The notes: generated by a model from the sequence alone, not told the origin. Positions 10,254 to 22,236 are shown, counted from the stretch's first letter. The stretch is DNA of 64,000 nt from Tubiluchus corallicola (GCA_030141605.1 JAQGDQ010000327.1:124001-188000); one strand, 5' to 3'. A program made the numbers and translations.

Positions 10254-10338
<85 letters not shown>
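10253..10338 (+). repeat. (CAA)n microsatellite
   Basis: Nearly pure CAA/ACA run with one phase slip near 10301. It produces leucine- or valine-only frames on the other strand that are not genes. Confidence 0.95.
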
Positions 10339-10429
10339 CGGCAACGACAGCAACTGTAACAACAACAGCAGCAACAAACAACGATTTCAAACAGCCAAAT
10401 TATTTATAGTAGACTGCTTGATTGGCAGC

Positions 10430-10665
10430 TCTTCATGGTTTTGGTAATGCTTGACGTATGCATCCTGAAACTGACAATTTTTTGCCACAGCTAATAATCT
10501 CTGTGCAGCACATCGCTAGGCAATGTGCAACTTTTAAATCTCCAGACTGGTGAACAGCCGAATAGTCACTCACATGTGATTCGCCACGAATGGGTCTGTG
10601 AGTGGCTCTTGGCCGGCTGACATCCATTCACCAAAGCAGTCTTGGTCACTGCTTTGCACTGTAAT
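10430..10665 (-). pseudogene. Unidentified coding-like tract, two frames
   Basis: One minus frame starts MDVSRPRATHRPIRGESHVS and carries SAVHQSGDLKVAHCLAMC. The neighbouring frame then continues AAQRLLAVAKNCQFQDAYVK and HYQNHEELPIKQS. Read across the switch it resembles a helical protein segment with a single-base frameshift. I do not recognise a family, and two stops interrupt the second frame upstream. May be chance. Confidence 0.2.
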
Positions 10666-11220
10666 GAGAAAACAAAACAAAATGAGAAAGTTTGTGTTAA
10701 CGAGTTTCGTTCGATTGTTGACTAATGTTTATGGTTAAAATTTCCCTTCAATCTTGCATTTTCTAGCTGTACCTGCTTGGTTATATACTAAACTTTTTTT
10801 AGGTATTTGTCGTTGTGAACGAAAGAAAATCACAAAAAATGCATTTAATTAACAATTACATTAATAACCTGCAAAACCGCCATTACTGCAGTAGATATGG
10901 CTTCTGCCTATCTGTTAACTGTTCTAAAAATGGGCCTAGCTTAATAGTGAACGGTTTGTTCTAGTTTTGCTACATTCTGTTCTACTAGTTGTCTGTTACA
11001 AGACGTTATATGGAGACATCTTTTTACTTATATTTCTTTTGAAACTTCGACATCAATAAACGTTTAAAGTGTATTCTACTGTTATACCTTTCGTCAACAC
11101 GACAACAGGGTAACAGTACAAAGTCAGTTTATTTATAATTATTGTGAGCCTGAGTTTTAAATAAATTATTACACAAATTAGTACACATGTTAGCTAAAAC
11201 ATGTTAGTACGAAAAAGCAA
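10666..11220. other. No feature seen
   Basis: AT-rich, no gene or repeat recognised before the CAG/TAA microsatellite. Confidence 0.4.
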
Positions 11221-11428
<208 letters not shown>

Positions 11429-12257
11429 ATCTGTTTCTGTCTCTCTCTTTCAGTCTCTTTCTAATTTTGCTTATCTTTCTTTTCTTGTTGGACCGGCTGT
11501 GTGCTAATGACCACTTCACCCAACAGAATTACCCTTAATCATTCGAGGTAATTTCAAGACTTTAGACTGAAGACGCCAGGTCACGCAGTATTTTAGCATC
11601 TCATAACAATACCTCACCTGAGCAAATACGTCAACTGACACTTTTTTCTCTTTGAAAAAACTTAAATACCGCGAATGTTAGACGGAGATTTTTCTTATTG
11701 ACAAGAACGGTGAATATCACGTATTGTCTCTTGAAAGAGAACACAATTTTAGGATTATATATCGAACAACACGTTGGTGTAAACCACTAGGTGCTTTTTA
11801 GAAGTCTTATAAAAAGCTCCTTCGATGACAGCTTGACTAACTAATTATTCAGCAGTCTTCATTAAAATATACATTTCTGTTGATTCAGAAGCCTTGCATA
11901 AATAGCTCAACAATGTCTGCTCATCTTAAATATCACTAACGTTCAAATTTTCTCTTAAATGTGCTGCATAAAACCGGGTTAAATGAATTTAAAGTACAGT
12001 ACTGCAGAACAAACATAGCCAGACATCGTTTAACATTCACTTGGCCTCTACTTATTTCTCAAATCGCTAGAATAATACGAATATTCACCCAAGTAGTTGC
12101 ATCATATCAATGCCTAATTAACTGATTAGTTGCCTAATCAATCCGTTTCTTCAACTAAAATACTCATTCTTATCTTTTCTGTTCATCATTTAAGTCTCAT
12201 CTTCATAACACTGCGAAAATTGCTGACTGGGTTTTACATCATCGATCCTGGCTGTCT
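11429..12257. other. No feature seen
   Basis: No open frame or repeat that I can support. Confidence 0.4.
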
Positions 12258-12405
12258 TATCATCATCGGCAGCATCAATTCATTCTCACTGTCATGATCA
12301 TCATCATCATTATCACCACTATCACCACCATCACCATCATTATTATCATCATCATCACCACTGTCTTTATTATTATCATCATCGTTGTCATCTTCATCAT
12401 CAACA
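12258..12405 (+). repeat. Imperfect (TCA)n/(TTA)n microsatellite
   Basis: Interrupted ATC/ACC/ATT trinucleotides; strongly degenerate, so an older array than the one at 11263. Confidence 0.85.
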
Positions 12406-13354
12406 TAATAAATGCCGTTTGCACTTTTTGTTTTTGCTTATTTATTAGCATCTATTGTTTGTCTATTCTTTCATGAATTGTAGTTAAGGACTATCCATGT
12501 TGAGCGTAGCTAATAAGTTAAAAAAATCTTCTGCTCATAACACGGTAACGTAGTGAAGTTTGTCAACAAATTGTTGAATAATGTGATCATTGTTATGATT
12601 ATAATGATAAAATTAATGGATAAACAACTAAATCTAAATCTAAATCAGTTTGATTGCTGCTATTTCCGGTAAAGCTACATAAACAAGCTCATTACAGGGA
12701 TATCTAGGTAACTATGCCAATAGTTAGAGTAATATTGCAATTCAGATCAGATTGACCACTAGGGCTCCGTGAATTAGTCAGCATACAGCGTTACATTGTA
12801 CATGTATAATTATTTATTTTACTGTGGACTACAGTTTACTCAAATAGAGAAGGCAACTTTCCGCATTTGATTGTCTTATCGTCGAAGATCAGCATCCTCG
12901 AAATAAGGTGACAATAACTGTTCTGACGTATCGTCTAGTTATTTTTTATTTCAGCGAAATAAAAATTCTCGGACTTTTTTATCAGCTGAAATTAGCATTA
13001 AATGGTGTCCGAGTACTGCTATCTGGTCTTTGACTCCGATGCGTTGCGCATTGAAAAATTAAATAACAAAGTTCACAAGAAAGAAAGAAGGAAGTGCGAA
13101 TAAAGAAAATAGAAAGGGTAGGCGAGTGAAAGAATAGTCTCAAAAAAAAGGAAAAATTGACCTGGAAAACCCAGCTTCAACTAATAGCTCAAGATTTCAA
13201 AAATCAGGGAATAATTTGTAAAGTCAGACATTTTTGCCAAAATATATTCTACCAGTACAATTGTCGAATTTTAGCATATTATCGATAGTGTAATATTGCA
13301 ATATTGTATTATAGCAATTATCTATCGAGGCTGGCTAAACTTTATTTTCTTTAA
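12406..13354. other. No gene seen
   Basis: AT-rich DNA. Purine-rich stretch near 13075-13150. Its last 60 bases lead into a LINE fragment. Confidence 0.4.
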
Positions 13355-13639
13355 AAACGTGTTGTTAGAACCATATTATTTCTATCTAGTAAAGAATATG
13401 CTCCACCGACATTTAAGTGTCTAGGCTTTTTAAATGTTTACAATATAATTGAACTTGAAACTGCTATTTTTGTGTACAAGTACCACGATAGTTTACTTCC
13501 ATCGTTATTTGACTATGTTGAGCAAAACGTAAATATTCATGGTAACAAGCATAACCATCACACCGTTAAATGCAATGCTTCAAAAATTTTCAACAATACA
13601 CCGCGTTCTGTTATATGGGGTGCTAACCATGAAATTTAA
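13355..13639 (+). pseudogene. CR1/L2-like LINE reverse transcriptase C-terminal fragment
   Basis: A 94-codon open frame without a usable ATG. It reads KRVVRTILFLSSKEYAPPTF, then CLGFLNVYNIIELETAIFVY and KYHDSLLPSLFDYV, and ends before a stop with NTPRSVIWGANHEI. This is the region after the thumb in CR1/L2/Rex-type elements, where K-R-A-x-R-x-I, LFKxLxIL and FxYKxHNxLLPxxF patterns recur. Upstream catalytic part absent; 5' and 3' truncated. Confidence 0.7.
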
Positions 13640-13772
13640 AATTTGTTATTAGATTCAAAATTTAAAAGAAAACACAAATACTCTCCACTCCAGCAGTGCA
13701 GTACAACTGTGCAATGTTTTCGTTTCAATGTAGGCTACTATTTTAATTGATATATACATACATATACAGTAT

Positions 13773-13962
13773 TGTTACAGGCAAAGCGTAAAATTTAGAC
13801 ATTTATAAAATTCCTAGGCATTTTATATAATACTTATGCATTTCGGGAAAGTGTAAACCAAATGTTTTTGCTGTGACTCTTTCATACTTTTCGTGGACGT
13901 TTTTTACAATAACTAGGATTTATAACTAGGCGTAAAGTAGCTTTGGCAATGTGTAAAATGAA
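13773..13962 (+). repeat. Dispersed ~190-bp repeat, copy 2
   Basis: Plus-strand copy of the repeat at 6580-6773: TGTTACAGGCAAAGCGTAAA, AAAATTCCTAGGCATTTTAT, GCATTTCGGGAAAGTGTAAA, ACTCTTTCA, AACTAGGATTTAT, GTGTAAAATG. Ends are set by where the similarity stops. Confidence 0.65.
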
Positions 13963-14726
13963 CATTGAATTGATTTTCTTAATTTTTTTTATACATCACT
14001 TTACACATCGAGCAAGCCTCATTTCGATAATATCATCTCTTTTGTGAAACTCTGGCACAATGACACTGTTCGGGAAATGTAAAAATTCAGTTTACTAATA
14101 AAATAACAACAGAAGTAATAACAAATCTATTTGTTCGGCTTTATGTGGCTTAAGCCCTGAATGCACGAGTGCAACGCACAGACGTCTGCAAAAGTTTATA
14201 ATTATTATTTTTTATTTTATTTTACTAAGACATTTGATTTCGCGATAAAATCTTCCACTCAATTATGATTTGAGTTTTTTAGCCGCCTATAATATTGTAT
14301 TATTAATTCTATTTGTTCAAACCAGCCAATTACATAAACCAGAAAACCACGACGTAAGAATTTTATCAGACAACCCATTTTACATGTAAACTAGTTCGGT
14401 AAATATTATTAAATTTTGAGTTTTTTGAATTTAAAAATTTCAAATTTTGGACGTTATCTACTAAATGGGGACTTTACAGGAACCTTTCTATTGCAGAGCT
14501 TAATTTATTTGTGTGTTTTGTTGGTTACTGTGGATGAATTGTTTTGGTTTTTTTTAAAAATCACTAACATGAGGTCCTTACTTTGTTTTTCCCTCGTTTT
14601 AACTTTAAAAATATTTTGAATTTCCGGGTTCGTTTAATACTGGGAAAAATTATAGGGATGTAGTATTATCAGAGTATCTAGGAATAAAATATTTTTGAAG
14701 TAATCAAAAATTTATAATTAACTTAC
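13963..14726. other. No gene seen
   Basis: AT-rich, with T-rich runs near 14200 and 14540. If the exon candidate at 14727-14842 is real, this would be the start of its intron. Confidence 0.4.
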
Positions 14727-14842
14727 CGTTGTAGTTTTTCGGCGCAAACAATAAAAACTGTCAGTAACAATATACAACTTGAAAATATGCAAAAAGACTT
14801 CAAAATAGAATAAACGTGGAACAGTTCAAGAGACGAACACAT
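14727..14842 (-). CDS. Candidate signal-peptide first exon
   Basis: From an ATG at 14842 the minus strand stays open for 38 codons plus two bases. It reads MCSSLELFHVYSILKSFCIF then SSCILLLTVFIVCAEKLQ, and meets a good donor, CG|GTAAGT. The hydrophobic stretch at residues 18-33 suits a signal peptide or anchor. No downstream exon was found before 12.4 kb, so the call rests only on frame, hydrophobicity and donor. Confidence 0.25.
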
Positions 14843-15530
14843 TGAGACAACCTTGAAGTGCTAAAATGAAACTGTTTGCTTAGCCAGCTAATTTAAGCAG
14901 CAGCACGTGTAAACGAAAAAAAAAACGATCTTGCTCTAGTACTTCCGAAATCAATTATTGCCGAACTCTCGATCTCAAAGCCTACATAACAACTGGATGC
15001 ACTCGGATGCACTCGTAGTTGACTGCTAGTAGAAAACGATTCATCTGCATCACTGTCATTCATGAGCAGTCAATGGGCACTAAGCAGTTTAAATTTCAGT
15101 GGATCACGTGATTCACCGTTAATAAACGTGAAGTAGTTACTAAAATCGAAAATAAATGGAAAAAACGTCAATCACACCGATCACAATCAACAGATAATTG
15201 TTCGTCTTTTCGAGTGAATGGTTATAATTAGTGTAATTGTCGACCGAAATTAAATACAGTAACGCTGAATTCCGTCAATAAGATGAATATAATACACATG
15301 GATTTATGGATGATACTTCACATTTTTATTCCAAAAACCTCGAAAAACACTGATTCTTCTGCGCCAATTATGAGATTATCGTCATCGTCATCATTATCGT
15401 CACCACTTTCGATGTTCTAAGACACAACATGTCCTACTTGTTGCTGCCGTCTGCAACTGCTCACGATGTGCAAGGTCGCTCAAATTTAGAGATGTATTTC
15501 TAAGTTCTTTTGCAATATTATGAGTTTATC
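14843..15530. other. No feature seen
   Basis: No open frame; a few TCATCG phrases near 15376-15400 precede the next microsatellite. Confidence 0.4.
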
Positions 15531-15573
15531 ATCGTCATCATCATCATCATCATCATCATCATATATATATATT
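15531..15573 (+). repeat. (TCA)n plus (TA)n microsatellite
   Basis: About ten TCA units followed by six TA units. Gives a poly-Asp frame on the minus strand that is not a gene. Confidence 0.9.
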
Positions 15574-15726
15574 GTGACGACCGAAGCCGTCCATGGTGAT
15601 GCGCTACTAATAATTAATGTATTTTTGATGAGAATCCGAAATGCATCGCTATTATTGTTATGACATTGATTGCCATTATTGTTAATACGTTTTATTAGAC
15701 TTGTGATTTTTGTTGTCAACTGATTT

Positions 15727-16340
15727 TTTTTGTAACATTAGATGGAAGCACTTTACAGGCTTGAATGACCAGAGCCTGGGTCACATGACCAAATTTACCT
15801 ATCTGGCCAGGTATTGGCCTAGTTTCGTGGTCTATCTGGTTTTGTAGCTCAAAGTAAAAAGAGCAAATTTTGTTGATAGCATGTTGCCAGTTTTAAACAT
15901 GTGTGTATGCCTCGAAAGTGAAAGCCACCTCATGGGCAATTTGGTTATTGGTTAGAGAGGCTTTGGAAAGAAACTTGTTGATTCACTTAACCTCCAATTG
16001 TGTTTCTTGATGGTAATACCAGTGGAAGCCATCCAGGATAGAACACCTCTGCGGAATGCTTGTCATTAAACTCTTCCTCTTATGGAGACTGAGTTCCAGT
16101 TTGGTTGCTTAATGTCATTATCCGGTGCAATACCGTCTAGAGGAGTCAATTGTCATTTGTTGGAGACATAGGAGCTGATGGTTTTGGTAGACGTGTCCTG
16201 GCAGCCATATTGGATACGTGGTAGGAAACTTGGTACGATTCGTGGTTGGAAACGTGGAAACGTGGTATTCGGGCAAATGCGTGGTAGGACCATTGCTGAT
16301 GGTATCCATCTCCCTGGACAGTTATGCTGGGCCCAGCCAT
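15727..16340 (-). pseudogene. Unidentified decayed protein-coding sequence
   Basis: On the minus strand 16146-16340 is open, starting MAGPSITVQGDGYHQQWSYH and rich in Pro, His and Ser. Further on, one frame from about 16067 to 15727 runs MTSIPQRCSILDGFHWYYHQ, ETQLEVK, stop, INKFLSKASLTNNQIAHEVA, FTFEAYTHV, stop, NWQHAINKICSFYFELQNQI, DHETRPIPGQIGKFGHVTQA, LVIQACKVLPSNVTKK. Two in-frame stops in about 110 codons with sensible amino-acid use suggest an old gene or processed copy. I cannot name the family; a helical domain is likely. Confidence 0.4.
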
Positions 16341-18335
16341 CGTAAAGATGAGTAGAAAAAAATGTTAAATTTTAACTAGATTTATCCAGTTGACTATTAT
16401 TGCGTTTCAAAGTGTTTGTTTACAAAAGAACTTTATACGCCGGCATTAGTTATTTTTTTTCTGCGAGAATCGAAAATAATTAAATATCCTCTTTATTATT
16501 ATTATTATTATTATAAATCCTGTTGTTTGGGTAATTGTATTCCTAGAGAATTAAGGTATAAAACCTAAAGCATTCTTCACACTGTCTTACATGGACTCAT
16601 GTGCTAATTTCTATATATTTTGGTCAATCAAGGTATAACTCGTGACAGCGGGACTGCTTGGCAAAACATCCTAACAACAATTTAACATTTTCTTAGACAC
16701 GCTGTATGTATAAACAAATATTGCACGTCCTCAGTAATGTTGATAAGAGATGGGCATTAGTAAAGTGTTTCACTTTAGGTTATCATCCTTTGTAATAAGA
16801 TCAAGATAACGTAAGTTGCCATAATAATCTACATTAACTAAGCAGCAGCAAGCACAACAGCGTCAGGTCTCAGAGCTTTTTTACAAACGTTGTGTGATAC
16901 GCTGAACATTAGAGAAAAATATCTTTCTGAGCGAGTTAATATAACTGTAGTTACATGTATAGCTAAAATATTCTTTTTTAGGACTTTCGTAGTCATGTAA
17001 TACATGTCATAAATTTATGGCGTATGGAAACTACGTTCTCTTGTTCATATTGTCAGCAACAAAGCGATGATTGTGGTAAAATTCATCATAATTATTACCT
17101 TTTTTAATTGAGTCCATCTTCATTTGCTAATAACATTTTCCTCATTGTTTCGATTTTTAACGTCTACGTTGTTTATAAATATCTAGGCAGTACTTGAATT
17201 CTCTAGGTATTAGCTAGGTTTCGTTTTGCTGTCGCGCAGAAAGCAAAAACGCATCAGAGAACAAGTGACCGAAGTAGCATAATATAGTTACTCTTTCCCA
17301 ATAATAGTAAAGCGTAGTAATTAAATGTTTCGTTGGCGAATCCGGAAGTCAAATTCTAACATATGCTATAATGCGTGTTTTCAATAAAGCTAATCATACA
17401 TTTGGAGAAAAGTGAAAGATCAGCAGTACAGTAACTGATTAGTCATGTAGAACTGCAGAAGAGTCATTGCACCTGGAGCTATACAATCTTTCACTGTACT
17501 GAAATTTGAAAAAGCTACTGTTATCACTTATTAGTGTTTAAAGCGGCTGTCCATTAATTTCACCGTAGTGTTTAAAGTCCATTCATTAGATTCATTCACT
17601 TCTTAATCGTTCATTTACCAGTCTACATAGTTATCAATGAATATTGATCTCTTTCAGTATACATCTCGACAAAAACAATGATAAGCTTAATATACTTTAT
17701 TATTCATGATTGTTATGATGTTACGCCAAATTTTTTAAACGAAATGCCAGAAAAGCAGATTATCTGGTATGTTGTTATTCATTGCAAAATTGCGCAAATT
17801 TTTCGAAAAACTGTTTAGTGCAAGACAGTTATGCGTCTCCTATAAGTTAAAATATTTTGTTTATTAGAAGAAATGCGTGTTTAGCCTGTACATAAGGATA
17901 ATAAACAGCTTAATACTATTGTGAATCAGTTGTGTAAAAGTGATATTAGGTACACGTCAAGCATACGTGCTAAATGGAGTACAATCTTATAGAAGGTTTT
18001 GTAGTTGTTTGTGTACGTTTGTAAATGGTATTTATGATTTGCGTGTCATTGTATGTGTTATACTGTACACCTTATGTGTGTGTGTGTGTAAAATAAAAAC
18101 TTAAATTCAAAAAATTTAATCAATTCATTCATTCAATGCACCTAATTACAGTAATTTGCTTTCATCTTCCTTTACCAAATATGTTTGTATAAACATATAA
18201 AATAAGATTTTGGGTTGATCGTCCAATACATGCTAATTAGAAACAAGCAACATAACAATAATTTAAACATAAATATGGGCTGCTGTAATATTAAATATAC
18301 TAAAGAAATCTATTATCTCGGTATATTTATAGATA
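16341..18335. other. Gene-free tract
   Basis: Two kilobases of AT-rich DNA with short (ATT)n near 16495-16515 and (TG)n near 18077-18090. No coding frame or dispersed repeat recognised. Confidence 0.4.
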
Positions 18336-19005
18336 CAGTAGGCGCCGCTTAATAGACTCGCTTTGGGACCGAAGTGTTTTGAACCCAATTAACGGAGTGA
18401 ACCTATTAATCGACGGGTGCAGTATTACTGCTGGAAGTATGAGTCATCAGCCTAGGATGCACTGCAAAGGGTTTTAATGAATTTTAGAAACGAAGTAATG
18501 CCTAAATTCCTTAGTGCACTTAAAAATTAGAAAAATATTTTAAAAATACAAAAATTCCTTTAAAGTCGGCTGCTTCATTTTATCACAAACAAGTTGGCTC
18601 ACAAAGTTCTCATAATGATAAAAACGTTGAAAACCTGTTGTTGCATGATGCACCAATTCTCGTAAACTACTTAATGCTTGGCGTGCTTAAACTGCTGGTG
18701 GAGCCCGTATTTCCCGGCAGTTTCGTTTGTAGCATCGCATAAGCTCCCACTTGCTATAATTGTGACGTACTACTGTACTGTACCTGCGTCCCTGGCATAA
18801 CAGCAACAACTGACTGATTAAACTTTCTGGCAAAAACTGCCAGAGCTTCAAAAGCAGACGGCTAAGCAAGTGATTAAATGTTTAGCTTCCAGGAATTCTT
18901 TGGTAAGGCGGTTAATTGCAATGGCCGTGCAGGTCAAAGCAAACCATTAGGCTATCATAATTATTAGCATATGATAAATGTTCCTGCTTACAAACAAAAT
19001 GGTAT
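18336..19005 (+). mobile_element. Pogo/Tigger-like non-autonomous element, right-truncated
   Basis: Starts CAGTAGGCGCCGCTTAATAG after a TA, the TIR style and target preference of pogo-type Tc1/mariner elements. The subterminal region has the typical ACCCAATTAACGG / AACCTATTAATCGACGGGTG phrases. The interior from GTATTACTG to about 19005 matches 53740-54380 in block order, including TACTGTACTGTACCTGCGTC and TTCCAGGAATTCTT-type blocks. No transposase frame. The right terminal repeat is absent here, so the copy is truncated. Confidence 0.65.
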
Positions 19006-19314
19006 TTAGCATGATTGTTTCTATATTGTTCTGCGGTGGGGCTCTCGCCTCTTAGCAATCTCCTTTGGCCGGTTTGAACCAGTGTTATCTGTGGGCGAGA
19101 GGCCTCCGTTCGAAATCGACATACTGAAATAGAACTAACAAAGCAAGCAACTGGGAGCCATTAACCAGCTTAAAAAGAGCAGTATAAGGGCCTGACCAAA
19201 AAAACTTAGCTTACCTACTTACTTTGTAAAAACTAGATTGTTACTGCTAAATAAAATTCTCTACTCACGACCAAAACATACAGCTGGCTAAACATGAAAA
19301 ACACAGAAAACCAA
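19006..19314. other. No feature seen
   Basis: Between the pogo-like element and the pentanucleotide array; no supported feature. Confidence 0.4.
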
Positions 19315-19402
19315 TGAGATGAGATGAGATGAGATGAGATGAGGTGAGGTGAGGTGAGGTGAGGTGAGGTGAGGTGAGATGAGATGAGATGAGATGAGAT
19401 AC
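19315..19402 (-). repeat. (ATCTC)n/(ACCTC)n pentanucleotide array at a LINE 3' end
   Basis: About seventeen pentamers, GAGAT at both ends and GAGGT in the centre on the plus strand. On the minus strand it directly follows AATAAATCTATCTTATCGTA at the 3' end of the neighbouring LINE. CR1/L2-type LINEs end in short tandem repeats, so the array probably grew from the LINE tail. Confidence 0.85.
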
Positions 19403-20890
19403 GATACGATAAGATAGATTTATTTTCATTGGTGTGATATAAACAGTACATATTTGTAAAAACATGAGCTTAAAGCTCGTAAACTGTTATCAAACATAAC
19501 GTATATGAGCGACAACACGGTAATAATATGTACTTTTTAAAATCTTTTGGATGCCACCAGAGGTATACAAGAAAAATTTAAAACTACATGAAGACAGTAA
19601 AAATTGAGACAGTTACGAATTGAGACAGTAAAAATTTTAGGCAGTAGCATTTTCTAAAATTTACACAAAAAGCTATCTAGGTCAATAAAAATTTTTCTGC
19701 CAATATTTCAGCATTTAATCACGACTTAACAAAATTAGGAAGTTCGCTGAATTTACAAATGGCACATTTACACGATACCCCAGTCCATGAGTTAATTAGA
19801 CGTCTAAATTCCCCAAGATTTTCGGCCTTTCGGAGACAGTTTGGTAATTCATTCCACAATGTGGCTCCATAATAGGAGAAACTTTTCTTGCCATATGTAA
19901 CACCATCATATGTGGGATGTTCTACAGTGTTCATTTTTCTGAGAAAGTAGCGGTTTTGCTTTCGTTCCTCTATCAGTCCATAGAGACGGGCAGTTTTTGG
20001 ACAAAATCTTGAATACTTCGATATCAATGAGACGTTGTCTCCGAAGTTGAAGAGACACAAAATTGTCTTTTAACAATAGATTTTCGTAGGTACTTTCGAA
20101 ATCATTATATAAACAGTCAAACATATAAACTAGACGGAGCGCTCTGAAATTCAAACGCTCAAACTTCTGGCTGTTTGATTTACTACAGAAGTGCCAGATT
20201 ACAGGGCAGAAATTAAAATTCGACTTGGCAAACGAAAGGTAGATGAGTTTCGACATTCTACCGACAACTTTCGACCAACACGGCGTAGAACATTAATCTG
20301 TTTTGCTGCTTTTTTGCACAGGGCTGAAATGTGCGAATCAAAGTTCAGGCGATAGTCTATATTTACACCAAGAAGTTTCACCTCATCCTTACATTCAATA
20401 TCCGCTCCTTTGATGTTGAAAGTAGATTTCAGGTCGTGTGTAATTTTGCCTACAGCAATCCCCTGAAACTTCCTCAGATTTGCTTGCATCTGGTTGGAAG
20501 CAAACCAGTCGACCAGTGCATTACTTTCAAGCTCTAAGGTTTGTTTCATATCATTAAATGATTTACTGGAGTAAGAAACAGTATTATCATCAGCGTAGTT
20601 GTACAAAGTGGATTTACTGATAAAATGGAAGACATCATTAATAAAACAATTAAAAAGTATAGGTCCAGTTAAAGATCCCTGAGGAATGCCTTTATCCACA
20701 GGAAGGGGTGAGCTCTGGACGTCCCCGATCTGAACAAGTTGTTTTCTGTCAGTAAGGCAGCTCTTGATCAAATTTACAGCATTTTCTGATAAATTATAGC
20801 ACCTTAACTTTCCCAACAATAAATTCTGCGGAAGGCAGTCAAAAGCCTTTGAAAGATCCATCAGGATGGCACCAACATAGTTACCGGCCT
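19403..20890 (-). pseudogene. CR1/L2-like LINE, reverse transcriptase to 3' end
   Basis: 5'-truncated at about 20890. Reverse transcriptase frame 20199-20861 starts MDLSKAFDCLPQNLLLGKLR, has KGIPQGSLTGPILFNCFIND and the catalytic box LYNYADDNTVSYSS, then VKLLGVNIDYRLNF. Frameshifts move it to 19906-20256 (FCPVIWHFCSKSN) and 19719-20060 (YGKKSFSYYGATLWNELPNC). The 3' end carries AATAAA and the pentamer tail. The catalytic aspartates are intact but three frames are needed, so it is dead. Lacks an RNase H. Confidence 0.85.
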
Positions 20891-21130
20891 CTAATCCTTT
20901 CCTTCACTCTTCGGTTAACACTAACAGTACCAACTGGCAGCTGTATCCACTACGGGAGGCTGACAAGAGTGGGTGAAAGTGTCGGGACATATTGGTCTAC
21001 TACCTGTATGTTTTATATATATAATATGCACAAGTAGTAGACTCTTCCTACAAATTAACATCTAACAATGTAATCTAGAATTGATCGCAGCTGTTTTATG
21101 TTTAAAAAATTAAAATCAGTCTTGATGCAA
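20891..21130. other. No feature seen
   Basis: Short junction between two LINE remnants; no frame of interest. Confidence 0.4.
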
Positions 21131-21700
21131 TCTCTAGCCTTATAAACAATTATAATAAGAATAATAATGTATTTATTTATAAAGCGCTCTCAATATTTTT
21201 TTTTCAAAAGCGCTGTACAGTTAAGAATATTTAGGTAAAATGGTAAAAACTATAATGCAATTAGTCCTACCTACAAATCAAAAAATCTGCTAAACATTCA
21301 CCACATATACATTAAAATACTGCTTAAAAGACAGGTTTATAAGTTTTCTTTTAAAAGAATCTAAATTTGAACATTTTCTAATTTCAGTTGGTAGCTTATT
21401 CCCACACGTTGGCGCAATGCTTGAAAAACCTAAATCAGCAAAGACTTTCTTTTTATTAAAAGGTAGAACAAGTTCTAATCCATTTGCTTTGCTAGTTAGT
21501 GTGCTCCTGTTATAAACACGAAATTATAGACGATTAGCCAAGTAAGCTGGAACCAGTCCATATAAATCTTTGCAGGTTAAAACCAATATTTAAAAAGTAT
21601 ATCGACATCTGATTGTGGTAGCTTTACTCCAATGAAGACTATGCAAAGCAGTTGTTGCACTATCATATTTTGTGACATCTGTACATTGATGTAGTAGATA
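21131..21700 (-). pseudogene. CR1-like LINE C-terminus and 3' UTR
   Basis: The minus strand reads GLVPAYLANRL, a stop, then RVYNRSTLTSKANGLELVLP, FADLGFSSIAPTCGNKLPTE and IRKCSNLDSFKRKLINLSFK, the common C-terminus of CR1/L2-type elements. The 3' UTR near 21180-21225 has the paired GCGCTTTTGAAAA / GAGCGCTTTATAAATAAAT motif seen at many LINE ends, followed by TTATTATT. The region upstream is cut at about 21700 by a 90-bp shared segment. Confidence 0.75.
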
Positions 21701-21714
21701 GAAATTATAAAAAA

Positions 21715-21803
21715 CTGATATAATTAATTAATGTACAAAACACTCTAGTGCGGAAAACCATTACATCCAAAAACTTCGGTGTATGGTAATGCACAACCCA
21801 GAA
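21715..21803 (+). repeat. 90-bp segment shared with 29965-30057, copy 1
   Basis: ATAATTAATTAATGTACAAA then ACTTCGGTGTATGGTAATGC and ACAACCCAGAAT. The same segment abuts the same LINE family at the other site, but on the other side. Confidence 0.6.
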
Positions 21804-22236
21804 TTTATGGAAACCCATGGAGTCCCAACTACTACATTCCTCTTTTCTTTGCATCAAACTCAGCAATGATTGAATTAAAATTTAAATGGAAATTATGTTT
21901 CGAACTAGCATCTGGTAGTAATCCTCATAACATTTACTGAATTCAGTGCTTTGAATTTAGACACATTAACTACCAAATGGTACTGCCACATTTGTAAGAT
22001 AATACTAACTGGAATGTTAACGTGTACATTACAAATAGAATCTGAAATGGCAAGTGTAATGTAACTATGGGTAACTACATAAGTCACTATGCATATTCAT
22101 TAAAAACATTCTCTAATCTTTGTAGCCTACTAGTGTTGAAAAGTCATAATGCAATATGATAATTATAATCACAAGTTACAACTTTGTTAATTTCACCAAT
22201 CGCTAAAATTTCGAAATAGTTTGTCTATGTAACATC
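21804..22236. other. No feature seen
   Basis: No coding potential recognised; ends at the stop of the Gypsy frame, so part may be its 3' untranslated region. Confidence 0.4.

Noticed and set aside
10109-10390. Poly-Val/Leu and Cys frames
   Set aside because: (CAA)n microsatellite.
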